Positions 48,857 through 57,835 of a stretch of DNA of 57,835 bases are shown in pieces. Position 1 is the stretch's first letter. The number at the start of each line of letters is the position of its first letter. This stretch comes from Betaproteobacteria bacterium (GTDB lineage: Bacteria > Pseudomonadota > Gammaproteobacteria > Burkholderiales > Burkholderiaceae_C), in assembly GCA_009919175.1 (NCBI GenBank), contig RGCL01000011.1, forward strand, positions 1 to 57,835, read 5' to 3'. The notes below the pieces were generated by a model. It was not told where the DNA came from. It saw only the letters and a program-made list of their open reading frames with translations, and did no database searches. The position numbers were made by a program, and so were the translations under genes.

Positions 48857-49501
48857 TCAATTCATCTTCTTGGGCTCAACGGGCGCGGGCTGTGGCGGCA
48901 TGACGCGGCGCAGCTCGTCCTCGGTGATGATTTCAAAGGCCCGCACCACCTTGCGAACACCAGAGATGGTGCGAACCAGGTCGGTTGCGCTTTGCGCCTC
49001 GCGCGCCGTCACGCGACCCATCAGGAAGACCACGCCGTTCTCGGTGGTGATGCTGAAGGCGTTGGCAAACAGGTCTCGGCTATCGACCAAGGTGGCCCTG
49101 ACCTTGGTGGTGACCAGCGTGTCTTTAGAGATGGTGGTGAGGGACGCAGGCAAACCGATTTCCAGTTCGTTGAGCACAGACTTGACGTTTTCGAGGCGGC
49201 TGGCCACTTGCTCGGCATGGGCACGGTCCTTCTCGTTTTTGACCTGGCCGGTGAGCAGAACCTGACGGTTGAAACTGTTGACCACCACGCGCGCACGGTC
49301 GCCGAACTCATCGCGCATGCGGGCTTTGCCCTTGAGCTCAATGGTTTCATCTTCGATTTGGGTACCAGGGGTGCGGCGGTCAGTGGCCACCAAAACCCCA
49401 CCACCCATGGCGCCGCCAATGATGATGGGCGCGCAAGCGCTCAGGCTCAAGGTGGCGCACAAGGCCAGACACAAGCGTTGGATCAAGACTGCGTGCTTCA
49501 T
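48857..49501 (-). CDS. BON-domain outer-membrane lipoprotein, DolP/YraP-like
   Basis: 214 residues with a lipoprotein signal ([11 protein letters not shown], lipid-attachment C23) and two BON domains: about 45-115 ([20 protein letters not shown]) and 120-195 ([20 protein letters not shown]). E. coli DolP supports outer-membrane integrity at the division site. The gene order yraN-diaA-dolP in E. coli matches this locus. The ATG at 49501 overlaps the stop of the diaA-like gene; a longer frame is open but unneeded. The C-terminus adds a proline-rich tail ([13 protein letters not shown]). Confidence 0.85.
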   Translation of the reverse strand: MKHAVLIQRLCLALCATLSLSACAPIIIGGAMGGGVLVATDRRTPGTQIEDETIELKGKARMRDEFGDRARVVVNSFNRQVLLTGQVKNEKDRAHAEQVASRLENVKSVLNELEIGLPASLTTISKDTLVTTKVRATLVDSRDLFANAFSITTENGVVFLMGRVTAREAQSATDLVRTISGVRKVVRAFEIITEDELRRVMPPQPAPVEPKKMN

Positions 49502-50091
49502 TCTTCGAGATCTCCCAAAAGTTGGCGATCCACACCATCGCACAAACAGTGCAGGACCAGCAAGTGGACCTCCTGAATGCGCGCGGTGCGGTCATGCGGG
49601 ACACAGATGTGAACATCGGTTTCGTTGAGGGCTTGGGTCATGCGCCCGCCCCCTTTGCCCGTGAGGGCGACCACGGTCATGTCGCGCTCATGGGCCGCTT
49701 CGATGGCGGCGAGCACATTGGGCGAATTGCCGCTGGTGGATAAGGCCAGCAAGACATCGCCGGATTGCCCCAGCGCCCTGACTTGTTTGGCAAAGACTTG
49801 CTCAAACTGGTAGTCGTTGGCAATGGCGGTGAGGATGGAGGAATCGGTGGTGATGGCCAGCGCTGCCAGCTCGGGGCGTTCACGTTCAAAGCGACCCACA
49901 AACTCGGCCGCAAAGTGCTGGGCATCGGCAGCAGACCCACCGTTGCCACAGGCCAAAACCTTGCCCCCAGCGGTGACACAGGACAGCAACGCCTGAATGG
50001 CGTCAGCCACGGGTTTGCTGAGGAGCTGGGCAGACTTGAATTTAAGGTCTGCACTGTCGATGAACTGTTGTTCAATGATGGCTTCAAGCAT
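49498..50091 (-). CDS. SIS-domain protein DiaA/GmhA-like
   Basis: 197 residues. SIS-fold motifs are [38 protein letters not shown] and the C-terminal [20 protein letters not shown], which matches E. coli DiaA well (DiaA binds DnaA and promotes initiation). GmhA (phosphoheptose isomerase) belongs to the same family and is the alternative. The neighbours yraN and dolP-like favour DiaA. I chose the ATG at 50091 because [10 protein letters not shown] aligns with DiaA starts; an ATG four codons earlier is possible. Confidence 0.85.
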   Translation of the reverse strand: MLEAIIEQQFIDSADLKFKSAQLLSKPVADAIQALLSCVTAGGKVLACGNGGSAADAQHFAAEFVGRFERERPELAALAITTDSSILTAIANDYQFEQVFAKQVRALGQSGDVLLALSTSGNSPNVLAAIEAAHERDMTVVALTGKGGGRMTQALNETDVHICVPHDRTARIQEVHLLVLHCLCDGVDRQLLGDLEE

Positions 50092-50117
50092 GGCAGGAAT
50101 CATACCCCGAGGGCACC

Positions 50118-50519
50118 TTAGAGCCCCTGGTGCGCCTCAAAGGCCGCCTGGATCCAGTGCAGGGCATCGCCCTCGATGGCCACCACATCAAAGCGACACG
50201 GCGGAGGCGGCTGACACCGCAGCAGGAAGTGGCGGGCTGCGAGCACGATGCGTCGTCGCTTCACATGCCCCACACTGGCCGCCGCACCCCCTTGGCGGCC
50301 TTGGCGGCGCTGCCTCACCTCGACAAACACCAGGGTTTGGTCGGGCGCGAGCATGATCAAGTCGATCTCGCCGCCCCCTCGACCGGGGGTTCGATAATTG
50401 CGGGCGATCAAGTCCAGGCCTTGCCCCCGCAAGAAGCCCAGGGCTTGATGCTCAGCCCACTCGCCCCGCGTTCGGGTCGTGACCGCTGACGTTCGATTGG
50501 TTGCGGGAGAAAGCTTCAT
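50118..50519 (-). CDS. YraN family protein (UPF0102)
   Basis: 133 residues resembling a small restriction-nuclease fold: [39 protein letters not shown] and [20 protein letters not shown] contain the E...D...E-x-(K/R) active-site layout of the family, with Arg in place of the usual Lys. Biological function is not settled. Its ATG shares two bases with the ATG of the divergent rsmI (CATG at 50517-50520). Confidence 0.85.
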   Translation of the reverse strand: MKLSPATNRTSAVTTRTRGEWAEHQALGFLRGQGLDLIARNYRTPGRGGGEIDLIMLAPDQTLVFVEVRQRRQGRQGGAAASVGHVKRRRIVLAARHFLLRCQPPPPCRFDVVAIEGDALHWIQAAFEAHQGL

Positions 50520-51329
50520 GAATGACTTGTCCTCGGCGGTTTCACACGCAGTGGCGGCCTGCCTCACCCAGCAATGGCCCACCCACTGCCTCTTCATGGT
50601 GGCCTCGCCCATTGGCAACCTGGGGGATGTGACCGTCAGGGCCTTGCATGCCTTGACCGTGGCCGACACCGTGGCCTGCGAAGACACCCGCCACTCGCAA
50701 GCCATGCTCAGAGCGTATGGCTTGGAGAAACCCGCCTCGGCCTGGCTGGCGGTGCATGAACACAACGAGCAGCAAGCCGCGCAAGAAGTGATTGTGCGTT
50801 TGGCGTCTCCCCCTTGCCCGGCGCGAGCAGCGCCACGGCCTTGCTCAGCGTGAGCGGCGATCTGATTCGCGGCGACTGGGTCTTTGTGGGCTTTTTGCCT
50901 GCGCGGGGGCAGGCACGCGAGCAAGCGCTGGGCGCGCTGTCGCGCGATGCGCGCGCCCACCTTCTGCTGGAGTCGCCCCACCGCATCCAGGCCCTGGCGG
51001 CATCCTTGAACGCCCTGGGCGAGCGGACCTTGACCGTGGGGCGCGAGTTGACCAAACAATTCGAAGAGGTCCACACCTTGCCGGCCTCGCAACTGACCCA
51101 GTGGCTAGAGGCGAATGCACACCGCACCAAGGGCGAGTTCGTGGTGATGGTGCATGCCATGGCGCCCGTGGCCAACGATGAAAGCCAGGCGCTGGCGGTG
51201 ATGCAAACCTTGATGGCCGAGTTGCCCTTGGGCCAGGCAGCGCGCCTGGCTGCGCACATCACGCAGTCCTCGCGCAAGGACTTGTACCAATGGGGCTTGA
51301 GTCAAAAAGGCGATCAGGCCGACGAATGA
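50518..51329 (+). pseudogene. rsmI: rsmI, 16S rRNA 2'-O-ribose C1402 methyltransferase, with internal deletion and frameshift
   Basis: The N-terminal part (to about residue 96) reads MVASPIGNLGDVTVRALHAL, ACEDTRHSQAMLRAYG and VHEHNEQQAAQEVIVRLAS, the normal start of RsmI. At about 50806-50811 the frame jumps by one base and the sequence resumes with SPLPGASSATALLSVSGD and continues to a normal C-terminus (LLLESPHRIQALAASLNALG, VGRELTKQFEEVHT). Family proteins have about 35-40 further residues between these parts, including the SAM-binding VSDAGTP motif; they are absent here. So the gene has lost a segment and its frame and cannot make a normal enzyme. It is divergent from yraN as in E. coli. 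Confidence 0.85.
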
Positions 51330-51646
51330 ACGCGCGCCAGGGCCTCATGGAGGGTGGCGACATCCGTGGGGCGCACCAGGCGTTCCACCTCCTGCCCGTT
51401 TTTCAGCAGGATCAGGGTCGGCCAGAGCTTGACGCGATAACTGCGCCCCAAGGCACGGCCAGGTCCGTCTTCGACCTTGACGTGGCACCAGGCGGGGTTT
51501 TGTGCCAGCGCAGTTTGAATGGGGGACTGGGCTGCGCGACAGTGGCCGCACCAGTCGGTGCCGAATTCGAGCACCACACAGTCGCTCCAGCTGCGCACCT
51601 CGGCGGGGGTGGGGGCTTCGGTCTCACTCAAATAGGGTGTGTTCAT
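51314..51646 (-). CDS. Thioredoxin-like protein
   Basis: 110 residues with a WCGHC active site (C33 and C36), the cis-proline region KLWPTLILLKNG, and a C-terminal helix. A short, divergent thioredoxin without a signal peptide, so cytosolic. The ATG at 51646 was chosen; another in-frame ATG is two codons upstream. Convergent with rsmI, the 3' ends overlapping by 16 bases. Confidence 0.8.
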   Translation of the reverse strand: MNTPYLSETEAPTPAEVRSWSDCVVLEFGTDWCGHCRAAQSPIQTALAQNPAWCHVKVEDGPGRALGRSYRVKLWPTLILLKNGQEVERLVRPTDVATLHEALARVHSSA

Positions 51647-51664
51647 GGGCATGTGCGCATGAGG

Positions 51665-51741
51665 GTGGCGCGGCTGGCGGGGATCGAACCCACGACCCTT
51701 GGCTTCGGAGGCCAATACTCTATCCACTGAGCTACAGCCGC
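51665..51741 (-). tRNA. tRNA-Arg (CCG)
   Basis: A 77-nt cloverleaf with an encoded CCA: acceptor GCGGCTG/CAGCCGC, D arm AGCTCAG, anticodon CCG in TTGGCCTCCGAAGCCAA, T arm GGGTTCGATCCCC. A TACAAT box (51757-51752 on the minus strand) lies about ten bases upstream. Confidence 0.95.
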
Positions 51742-51772
51742 GTGTGGACGCATTGTAGGCGGGGCTCCCCCC

Positions 51773-51778
51773 TATAAT
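51773..51778 (+). promoter_or_regulatory. -10 element upstream of the cytochrome c5 gene
   Basis: A perfect TATAAT 39 bases before the ATG of the cytochrome gene. The -35 region (CATTGT) is weak and a G/C-rich stretch lies between. The tRNA-Arg -10 box is only about 16 bases away on the other strand, so the two promoters are back to back. Confidence 0.5.
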
Positions 51779-51816
51779 CTTTGGCTATTCAGGAATCCCC
51801 AAAAAACGAGGTCCCC

Positions 51817-52323
51817 ATGAGCGAACAGCACGAAGCCCACACTGGCCCGATCCGCACTCCCAAACAGTTGCTGTTGACGGTGTTCTATTCCTTTGTTTTG
51901 CCCGTCATTGTCATCATCGGTTTGGTGACCTACGTGGGCTCCCACTTCAAGCAGTCGCCAGGCGCGTCCAGCTTGCCCGAATCGATTGCCGCCCGCATCC
52001 AAAAGGTGGGCACGGTGGAAATCCGCGACGCCAATCGCCCCTTGCGCGCTGGCGATGAGGTTTATAAAGCCCAGTGTTCTGCTTGCCACTCGAGCGGTGC
52101 GGCGGGTGCGCCCAAGTTCCAGGACGTGGGTGCCTGGGCAGCCCGCATCAAGACTGGCTACGAGGCCTTGCTCAACTCCGCGCTCAAAGGCAAGGGTGCC
52201 ATGGGTGCCCAGGGCGGTGGCGAATACAACGACATCGAAATCGGTCGCGCAGTGGTCTACATGACCAATGCGGCGGGTGGCAAGTTTGCCGAGCCCAGCG
52301 CCCCGGCTGCCGAGAAAAAATAA
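51817..52323 (+). CDS. Cytochrome c5 family protein, membrane-anchored
   Basis: 168 residues. One membrane span at about 19-40 (LLTVFYSFVLPVIVIIGLVT) anchors a periplasmic class I cytochrome. The haem motif CSACH is at 87-91 and the likely methionine ligand M129 is in GKGAMGAQGG. Haem motif spacing and the GRAVVYMTN end fit the c5 type (compare CycB-like proteins in Betaproteobacteria). Electron carrier of the respiratory chain; partner unknown. Confidence 0.9.
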   Translation: MSEQHEAHTGPIRTPKQLLLTVFYSFVLPVIVIIGLVTYVGSHFKQSPGASSLPESIAARIQKVGTVEIRDANRPLRAGDEVYKAQCSACHSSGAAGAPKFQDVGAWAARIKTGYEALLNSALKGKGAMGAQGGGEYNDIEIGRAVVYMTNAAGGKFAEPSAPAAEKK

Positions 52324-52344
52324 ACCTGGGTTTTCTTCTTTGCC

Positions 52345-52382
52345 AACGGCGGCTCAGTGTCCACTGACCGCCGTTTGTGTTT
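52345..52382 (+). terminator. Terminator after cytochrome c5
   Basis: AACGGCGG paired with CCGCCGTT, with an inner CAGTG/CACTG stem, followed by TGTGTTTGT, 22 bases after the stop codon. It overlaps the 3' end of the convergent gene at 52354. Confidence 0.65.
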
Positions 52383-52893
52383 GTGGGCTGCGCACAAAGG
52401 CAAAACGCTGCGGCAACTCTGCCCAGCGCACCGGCTCGGGTTGTGGCCACATCCCGTGTTGCAGGTGCTCGCTGGCCTGCCAGATGTCCTGGCTGTGCAC
52501 CAGCCCCAAGCCCAGTGGCGTGTGGGCATAGAGCCGTCCTGACTCGTCCAGCCCCGTCCAGTCCAGCAAGGTGGCCTGGCCTGTGCTGGACACCACGCCC
52601 GATGTCTCGGTCACACGCCATATCCAGGGCGTGTTGGCCAGCTCGATGAACACGCGTTGCGGCCCGTTCTGAAAAAACCACTGCCCCTTGGCATCCGACC
52701 CCAGGTTGCGGTGGATGAAGGCCTTGAGGGCTTGGTGCTCGATGCGTGCGCCCTTGGCGATGGGGAATGCCCCTTGCGCTTGCACACGGTCATCGCGCAT
52801 GTACCAGTCCCCACGTTCGTCCAGGCCAAGCCAGCCCACGCAGTCAGGCACATTCGGCCACTTGGCCATGGCTGCTTTGACGATGTCATCCAT
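52354..52893 (-). CDS. Conserved protein of unknown function (DUF2946-type annotation likely)
   Basis: 179 residues, cytosolic. The opening MDDIVKAAMAKWPNVPDCVG with WLGLDERGDWYMRDDRVQAQ is highly conserved in Burkholderiales, and FQNGPQRVFIELANTPWIWR marks the middle. I remember these as a DUF29xx family but cannot fix the number with certainty. No catalytic motif stands out; the W-rich beta pattern suggests a small beta-rich domain. It overlaps the start of the upstream YheT-like gene's stop by a few bases. Confidence 0.7.
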   Translation of the reverse strand: MDDIVKAAMAKWPNVPDCVGWLGLDERGDWYMRDDRVQAQGAFPIAKGARIEHQALKAFIHRNLGSDAKGQWFFQNGPQRVFIELANTPWIWRVTETSGVVSSTGQATLLDWTGLDESGRLYAHTPLGLGLVHSQDIWQASEHLQHGMWPQPEPVRWAELPQRFAFVRSPQTQTAVSGH

Positions 52894-53875
52894 GTCGGGT
52901 CTCCTGGCTGCTCATCCAGGCCATCACGAGGGACGGCCAGGTTTGCAGCTGCCCTGGAAAGGCGCCCTGAACAAAACCCAAATGCCCGCCCTGCGGCGGT
53001 TGCCACAGGCTGGTGCACGCATTGACCTCGCTGGGCGTGGGTAAGCATGCCAGCGGGACGAAAGGGTCGTTCAAGGGGTTGACGATCAGGCTGGGCAAGG
53101 CCAAGCGGCGCAAATGGGGCTTGGCCGAGGCGCGTTGCCAGTAGTCCATGACCCCTTTGAATCCGTGCACGGGGGCAGTGAAGGCATCGTCGAATTCGCG
53201 CAGGCTGCGCGCGCGATCGGTGGCCTTGACATCGAAGAGGCCTGGAAAGCGCGCCCACATTTGGCGGGCTTTGGGCTTCATGGTCCGCAAAAAGCGGGGG
53301 GTGTAGAAGATGCGGTTGAGGCCTTGCTCCAAGCCCAGTCCACTCACCACCAGGTCCAGCGGTGCACACAGGCTGGTCACGCTGCGGACCACCTGGTGGG
53401 CCAACTCGCCTTGCTCTTGCGCCCAGCGCAGCAAGGCATTGCCACCCAGCGAGATGCCCACGGCATGAAGTGGGCTCGCGGGTGAGTGCTGCTGGATGCG
53501 CCGCAGCACCCAATCGATCTCGGCATGATCGCCCGAGTGGTAGGCCCTGGGCTTGAGGTTGACCATGCCGCCACAGCCTCTGAAATGGGGCAGGACCATG
53601 CGCCATCCCCGTTGAGCGCAGGCTTTGGCAAAGGCTTTGGCGTAATGGCTGTCGCTGTCGCCTTCAAGGCCGTGAAAAAGCACCAGCGTGGGGGCGGCCT
53701 CTGGCGCAGGCCATTCGTTCACCAGGATCTGGTCTTCATCGGGTGTGATCCAGGTGCTGCGCTGGGCTTGGGGTGCGTCTGCTGTGCCAGGTGCCGCCAA
53801 GGAGGCATAAATGGTTTGCGCATGCCCACTGGGCAACCACCAGGGTGCTTTCAGCTCAGGGGGCAGAGCCGCCAT
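52886..53875 (-). CDS. YheT-like alpha/beta hydrolase
   Basis: 329 residues. APWWLPSGHAQTIYASL at the start and LVLFHGLEGDSDSHYAKAFA are hallmarks of YheT/EMB8-like hydrolases. The nucleophile elbow is VGISLGGNALLRWAQ, and NDPFVPLACLPTP and GGHLGFV supply acid and histidine. The real substrate is unknown. Several in-frame starts exist; MAALPPELKAPWWLP at 53875 fits family length, with MDRMPQ at 53911 as the alternative. Confidence 0.85.
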   Translation of the reverse strand: MAALPPELKAPWWLPSGHAQTIYASLAAPGTADAPQAQRSTWITPDEDQILVNEWPAPEAAPTLVLFHGLEGDSDSHYAKAFAKACAQRGWRMVLPHFRGCGGMVNLKPRAYHSGDHAEIDWVLRRIQQHSPASPLHAVGISLGGNALLRWAQEQGELAHQVVRSVTSLCAPLDLVVSGLGLEQGLNRIFYTPRFLRTMKPKARQMWARFPGLFDVKATDRARSLREFDDAFTAPVHGFKGVMDYWQRASAKPHLRRLALPSLIVNPLNDPFVPLACLPTPSEVNACTSLWQPPQGGHLGFVQGAFPGQLQTWPSLVMAWMSSQETRHG

Positions 53876-53879
53876 GGCA

Positions 53880-54329
53880 TCAATGGAGGATGGCTGGGGC
53901 ATCCGATCCATGTTGCAAGTCTTGCTCGCTTGCAGGGCTTGCATGGTGCAAGACCAAGCGCCACCCCTGTGGCGTTCGGTGGTAGACGTTGGTGGCCAAC
54001 ACCACGGCTTCGCGGGGACCTTGTGGGGTATCGATGCGAACGCGTTCAACCAGGTTGTGCACAGAGCTGGTGAGCGAGGTCACCTGCCGGATGGACTCGG
54101 GCTTGGCCATGATGGCGCCGGATTCAAACAGGGTTTCAAAAGACTGGCGAATGGCTTCGTGTCCGACGATTCGGGGACCGCCTGGGTGCACGCAGACGAT
54201 GTCTTCATCGTCCGACCAACAGGCCATGAACTGCTCCAGGTTGCCCTTTTGCATGGCCTCGTACAGGGCGGCTTCCACCTCGTCGGGTGATCCACCAAGG
54301 GTCGCGACCTTCCATTTCGACTTCACCAT
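53880..54329 (-). CDS. SnoaL-like/NTF2-like domain protein
   Basis: 149 residues with the NTF2-like cone fold: DEVEAALYEAMQKGNLEQFM, ACWSDDEDIVCVHPGGPRIV, GHEAIRQSFETLFESGA and the final strand GWRLVLHHASPA. The conserved pattern SDDE...HPGG puts it in the SnoaL_3/DUF4440-type group, often found in housekeeping-like contexts with unknown ligands. Followed a few bases later by the YheT-like gene. Confidence 0.75.
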   Translation of the reverse strand: MVKSKWKVATLGGSPDEVEAALYEAMQKGNLEQFMACWSDDEDIVCVHPGGPRIVGHEAIRQSFETLFESGAIMAKPESIRQVTSLTSSVHNLVERVRIDTPQGPREAVVLATNVYHRTPQGWRLVLHHASPASEQDLQHGSDAPAILH

Positions 54330-54366
54330 GTCGGGATTGTGCCTCGGATCAAAGTGATTGCACCAA

Positions 54367-54393
54367 GAAAAAACCCCGGACGAGGCCGGGGTT
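54367..54393 (-). terminator. Terminator of the ATP synthase operon
   Basis: On the minus strand AACCCCGG-CCTCGT-CCGGGGTT forms an 8-bp stem followed by TTTTTTC, 24 bases after the atpC stop. Confidence 0.88.
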
Positions 54394-54416
54394 GGTGCTG
54401 AAGCGATCTTCGCGGA

Positions 54417-54833
54417 TCACTTCTTGCCACGGTAGCGGCGCAAGGCGGCCAGCTCGGCGGCCAACACCGCCAGTTCGGACTGGGCACGCGCGAGGTCCAC
54501 ATCGCTCTTGGCATTTTTCATGGCTTCCTCGGCGCGGGAGCGTGCTTCGTTGGCACGCTGCTCGTCAAGGTCCTCGCCACGGATGGCGGTGTCAGACAAC
54601 ACCGTCACGTGGTCAGGCATGACCTCAAGGATGCCACCAGCCACGAAGACAAATTCTTCACTGCCATCGGGCTTTTGAACACGCACCGACCCGGGACGGA
54701 TGCGAGTGATCAAGGGCGTGTGCCGGGGGTAAATGCCCAGCTCGCCCACTTCTCCGGGCAGGGCCACGAAAGTGGCCTCGCCGGAATAAATCAGCGCCTC
54801 GGCACTGACCACATCGACATGGAGGGTGCTCAT
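54417..54833 (-). CDS. atpC: ATP synthase F1 subunit epsilon
   Basis: 138 residues. The N-terminal beta sandwich ([40 protein letters not shown]) and the C-terminal helical hairpin ([18 protein letters not shown]) are clear. It regulates F1 by inhibiting hydrolysis. Last gene of the operon. Confidence 0.97.
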   Translation of the reverse strand: MSTLHVDVVSAEALIYSGEATFVALPGEVGELGIYPRHTPLITRIRPGSVRVQKPDGSEEFVFVAGGILEVMPDHVTVLSDTAIRGEDLDEQRANEARSRAEEAMKNAKSDVDLARAQSELAVLAAELAALRRYRGKK

Positions 54834-54845
54834 GAGCGTACCGCC

Positions 54846-57141
<2,296 letters not shown>

Positions 57142-57171
57142 CAAGGGCTCCTTGCTTGTTCAGGCTGGGGT

Positions 57172-57835
57172 TCAGGCGAATGACTTCTTGAAAGCGCTGA
57201 TGGCCTCGGACAGTTGCGCTTCGGCATCCTTGTCCATGGCCTTTTCGCTCTCGAGCTTGCTCAGCAAGGCTGCACACTTGTCCTTGAGGTAAGCGTGCAT
57301 GCCCGATTCGAATGCCAAAACCTTGTTGACTGCGATGTCGTCCAAGTAGCCTTTGTTGACCGCAAACAGGGTTGCGCCCATGAGGCTGATGGGCAAGGGG
57401 CTGTACTGGGCTTGCTTGAGCAATTCGGTCACGCGAGCGCCGCGGTCGAGCTGCTTGCGGGTGGCTTCGTCGAGGTCAGACGCAAACTGCGCAAACGCAG
57501 CCAATTCGCGGTACTGGGCCAAGTCGGTACGGATACCGCCCGAGAGGTTCTTGATCAGCTTGGTCTGCGCTGCACCACCGACGCGGGACACGGAGATACC
57601 GGCGTTGATGGCGGGGCGGATACCGGCGTTGAACAGGCTAGTTTCCAAGAAGATCTGGCCATCGGTGATGGAAATCACGTTGGTGGGCACGAAGGCCGAC
57701 ACGTCACCCGCTTGCGTTTCAATGATGGGCAGTGCGGTGAGCGAGCCGGTCTTGCCTTTGACTTCACCCTTGGTGAAGGCTTCAACATAGTCGGGGTTCA
57801 CGCGGGCTGCACGCTCGAGCAAACGGCTGTGCAAA
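57172..57835 (-). CDS. atpA: ATP synthase F1 subunit alpha, 3' part
   Basis: The C-terminal 220 residues of the alpha subunit; the start lies beyond the right edge. [40 protein letters not shown] and [20 protein letters not shown] are universal alpha-subunit sequences. The C-terminal helical domain ends ISAFKKSFA. Directly precedes atpG, matching the standard atp gene order. Confidence 0.98.
   Translation of the reverse strand, partial: LHSRLLERAARVNPDYVEAFTKGEVKGKTGSLTALPIIETQAGDVSAFVPTNVISITDGQIFLETSLFNAGIRPAINAGISVSRVGGAAQTKLIKNLSGGIRTDLAQYRELAAFAQFASDLDEATRKQLDRGARVTELLKQAQYSPLPISLMGATLFAVNKGYLDDIAVNKVLAFESGMHAYLKDKCAALLSKLESEKAMDKDAEAQLSEAISAFKKSFA

Overview
The window is one contiguous stretch of a betaproteobacterial chromosome. 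Gene content and order point to Burkholderiales, most likely family Comamonadaceae: oxyR-recG with ubiA, a PhaM-type granule protein, zinc-free forms of S14 and S4, and a branched-chain-type ABC transporter clustered with two acyl-CoA ligases. The DNA is GC-rich (by eye around 60%), except for a sharp AT-rich block inside one membrane-protein gene near 44.6-45.1 kb. Genus is not resolved from the sequence alone.

Layout. 1-0.6 kb: the 3' end of a phage-type RecT/Bet annealing protein beside the 3' end of a tRNA-Phe, so the window starts in or beside an integrated element. 0.6-3.8 kb: AMP nucleosidase, then a NodI/NodJ-like ABC exporter, with ATGA overlaps. 3.9-5.9 kb: a 3-hydroxyacyl-CoA dehydrogenase cut off at residue 229, tail to tail with a PaaK-type ligase. 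4.6-13.9 kb: a minus-strand operon (acyl-CoA ligase, livG, livH, livM, periplasmic binding protein, livF, PaaK-like ligase) divergent from a Crp/Fnr regulator, with two palindromes in the shared promoter region. It is best read as uptake plus CoA activation of an organic acid. 13.9-17.9 kb: an RsuA-type pseudouridine synthase, htpG behind a recognisable heat-shock promoter, a DUF1840 protein and an alpha/beta hydrolase.

17.9-26.9 kb: initiator tRNA and the complete spc and alpha ribosomal clusters on the minus strand (rplN through rplQ, with secY, infA and rpoA). Upstream of rplN, where the S10 cluster might be expected, lies a divergent proC. 27.2-35.0 kb: proC, ubiA, oxyR, recG, a YggT protein, and the queuosine genes queA and tgt. 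35.0-39.2 kb: a minus-strand run with FAH-family hydrolase, PhaM-like protein, FIST-domain protein and 3-oxo-tetronate kinase, the first two and the last two overlapping at ATGA. 39.3-47.8 kb: DUF3108 protein, omega-amino-acid aminotransferase, purU, a glcD-like FAD oxidase without glcE/glcF, an unrecognised 665-residue membrane protein with a mosaic base composition, a secreted metallophosphoesterase and YggS.

47.8-54.3 kb: a beta-hydroxyacid dehydrogenase, dolP-like/diaA-like/yraN (partly the same order as in Escherichia coli) divergent from a broken rsmI, a thioredoxin-like protein, tRNA-Arg(CCG), a c5-type cytochrome, a conserved protein of unknown function, a YheT-like hydrolase and a SnoaL-like protein. 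54.4 kb to the end: the 3' part of the ATP synthase operon (atpC, atpD, atpG and part of atpA) with a clear terminator.

Most of the window is housekeeping. I did not find a convincing new defence or mobile system. The signals most worth a second look are the mosaic membrane protein, the two genes with internal or terminal losses (the hydroxyacyl-CoA dehydrogenase and rsmI), the palindrome-flanked promoter of the ligase/ABC locus, the PhaM-FIST-OtnK operon, and the RecT/tRNA-Phe boundary.
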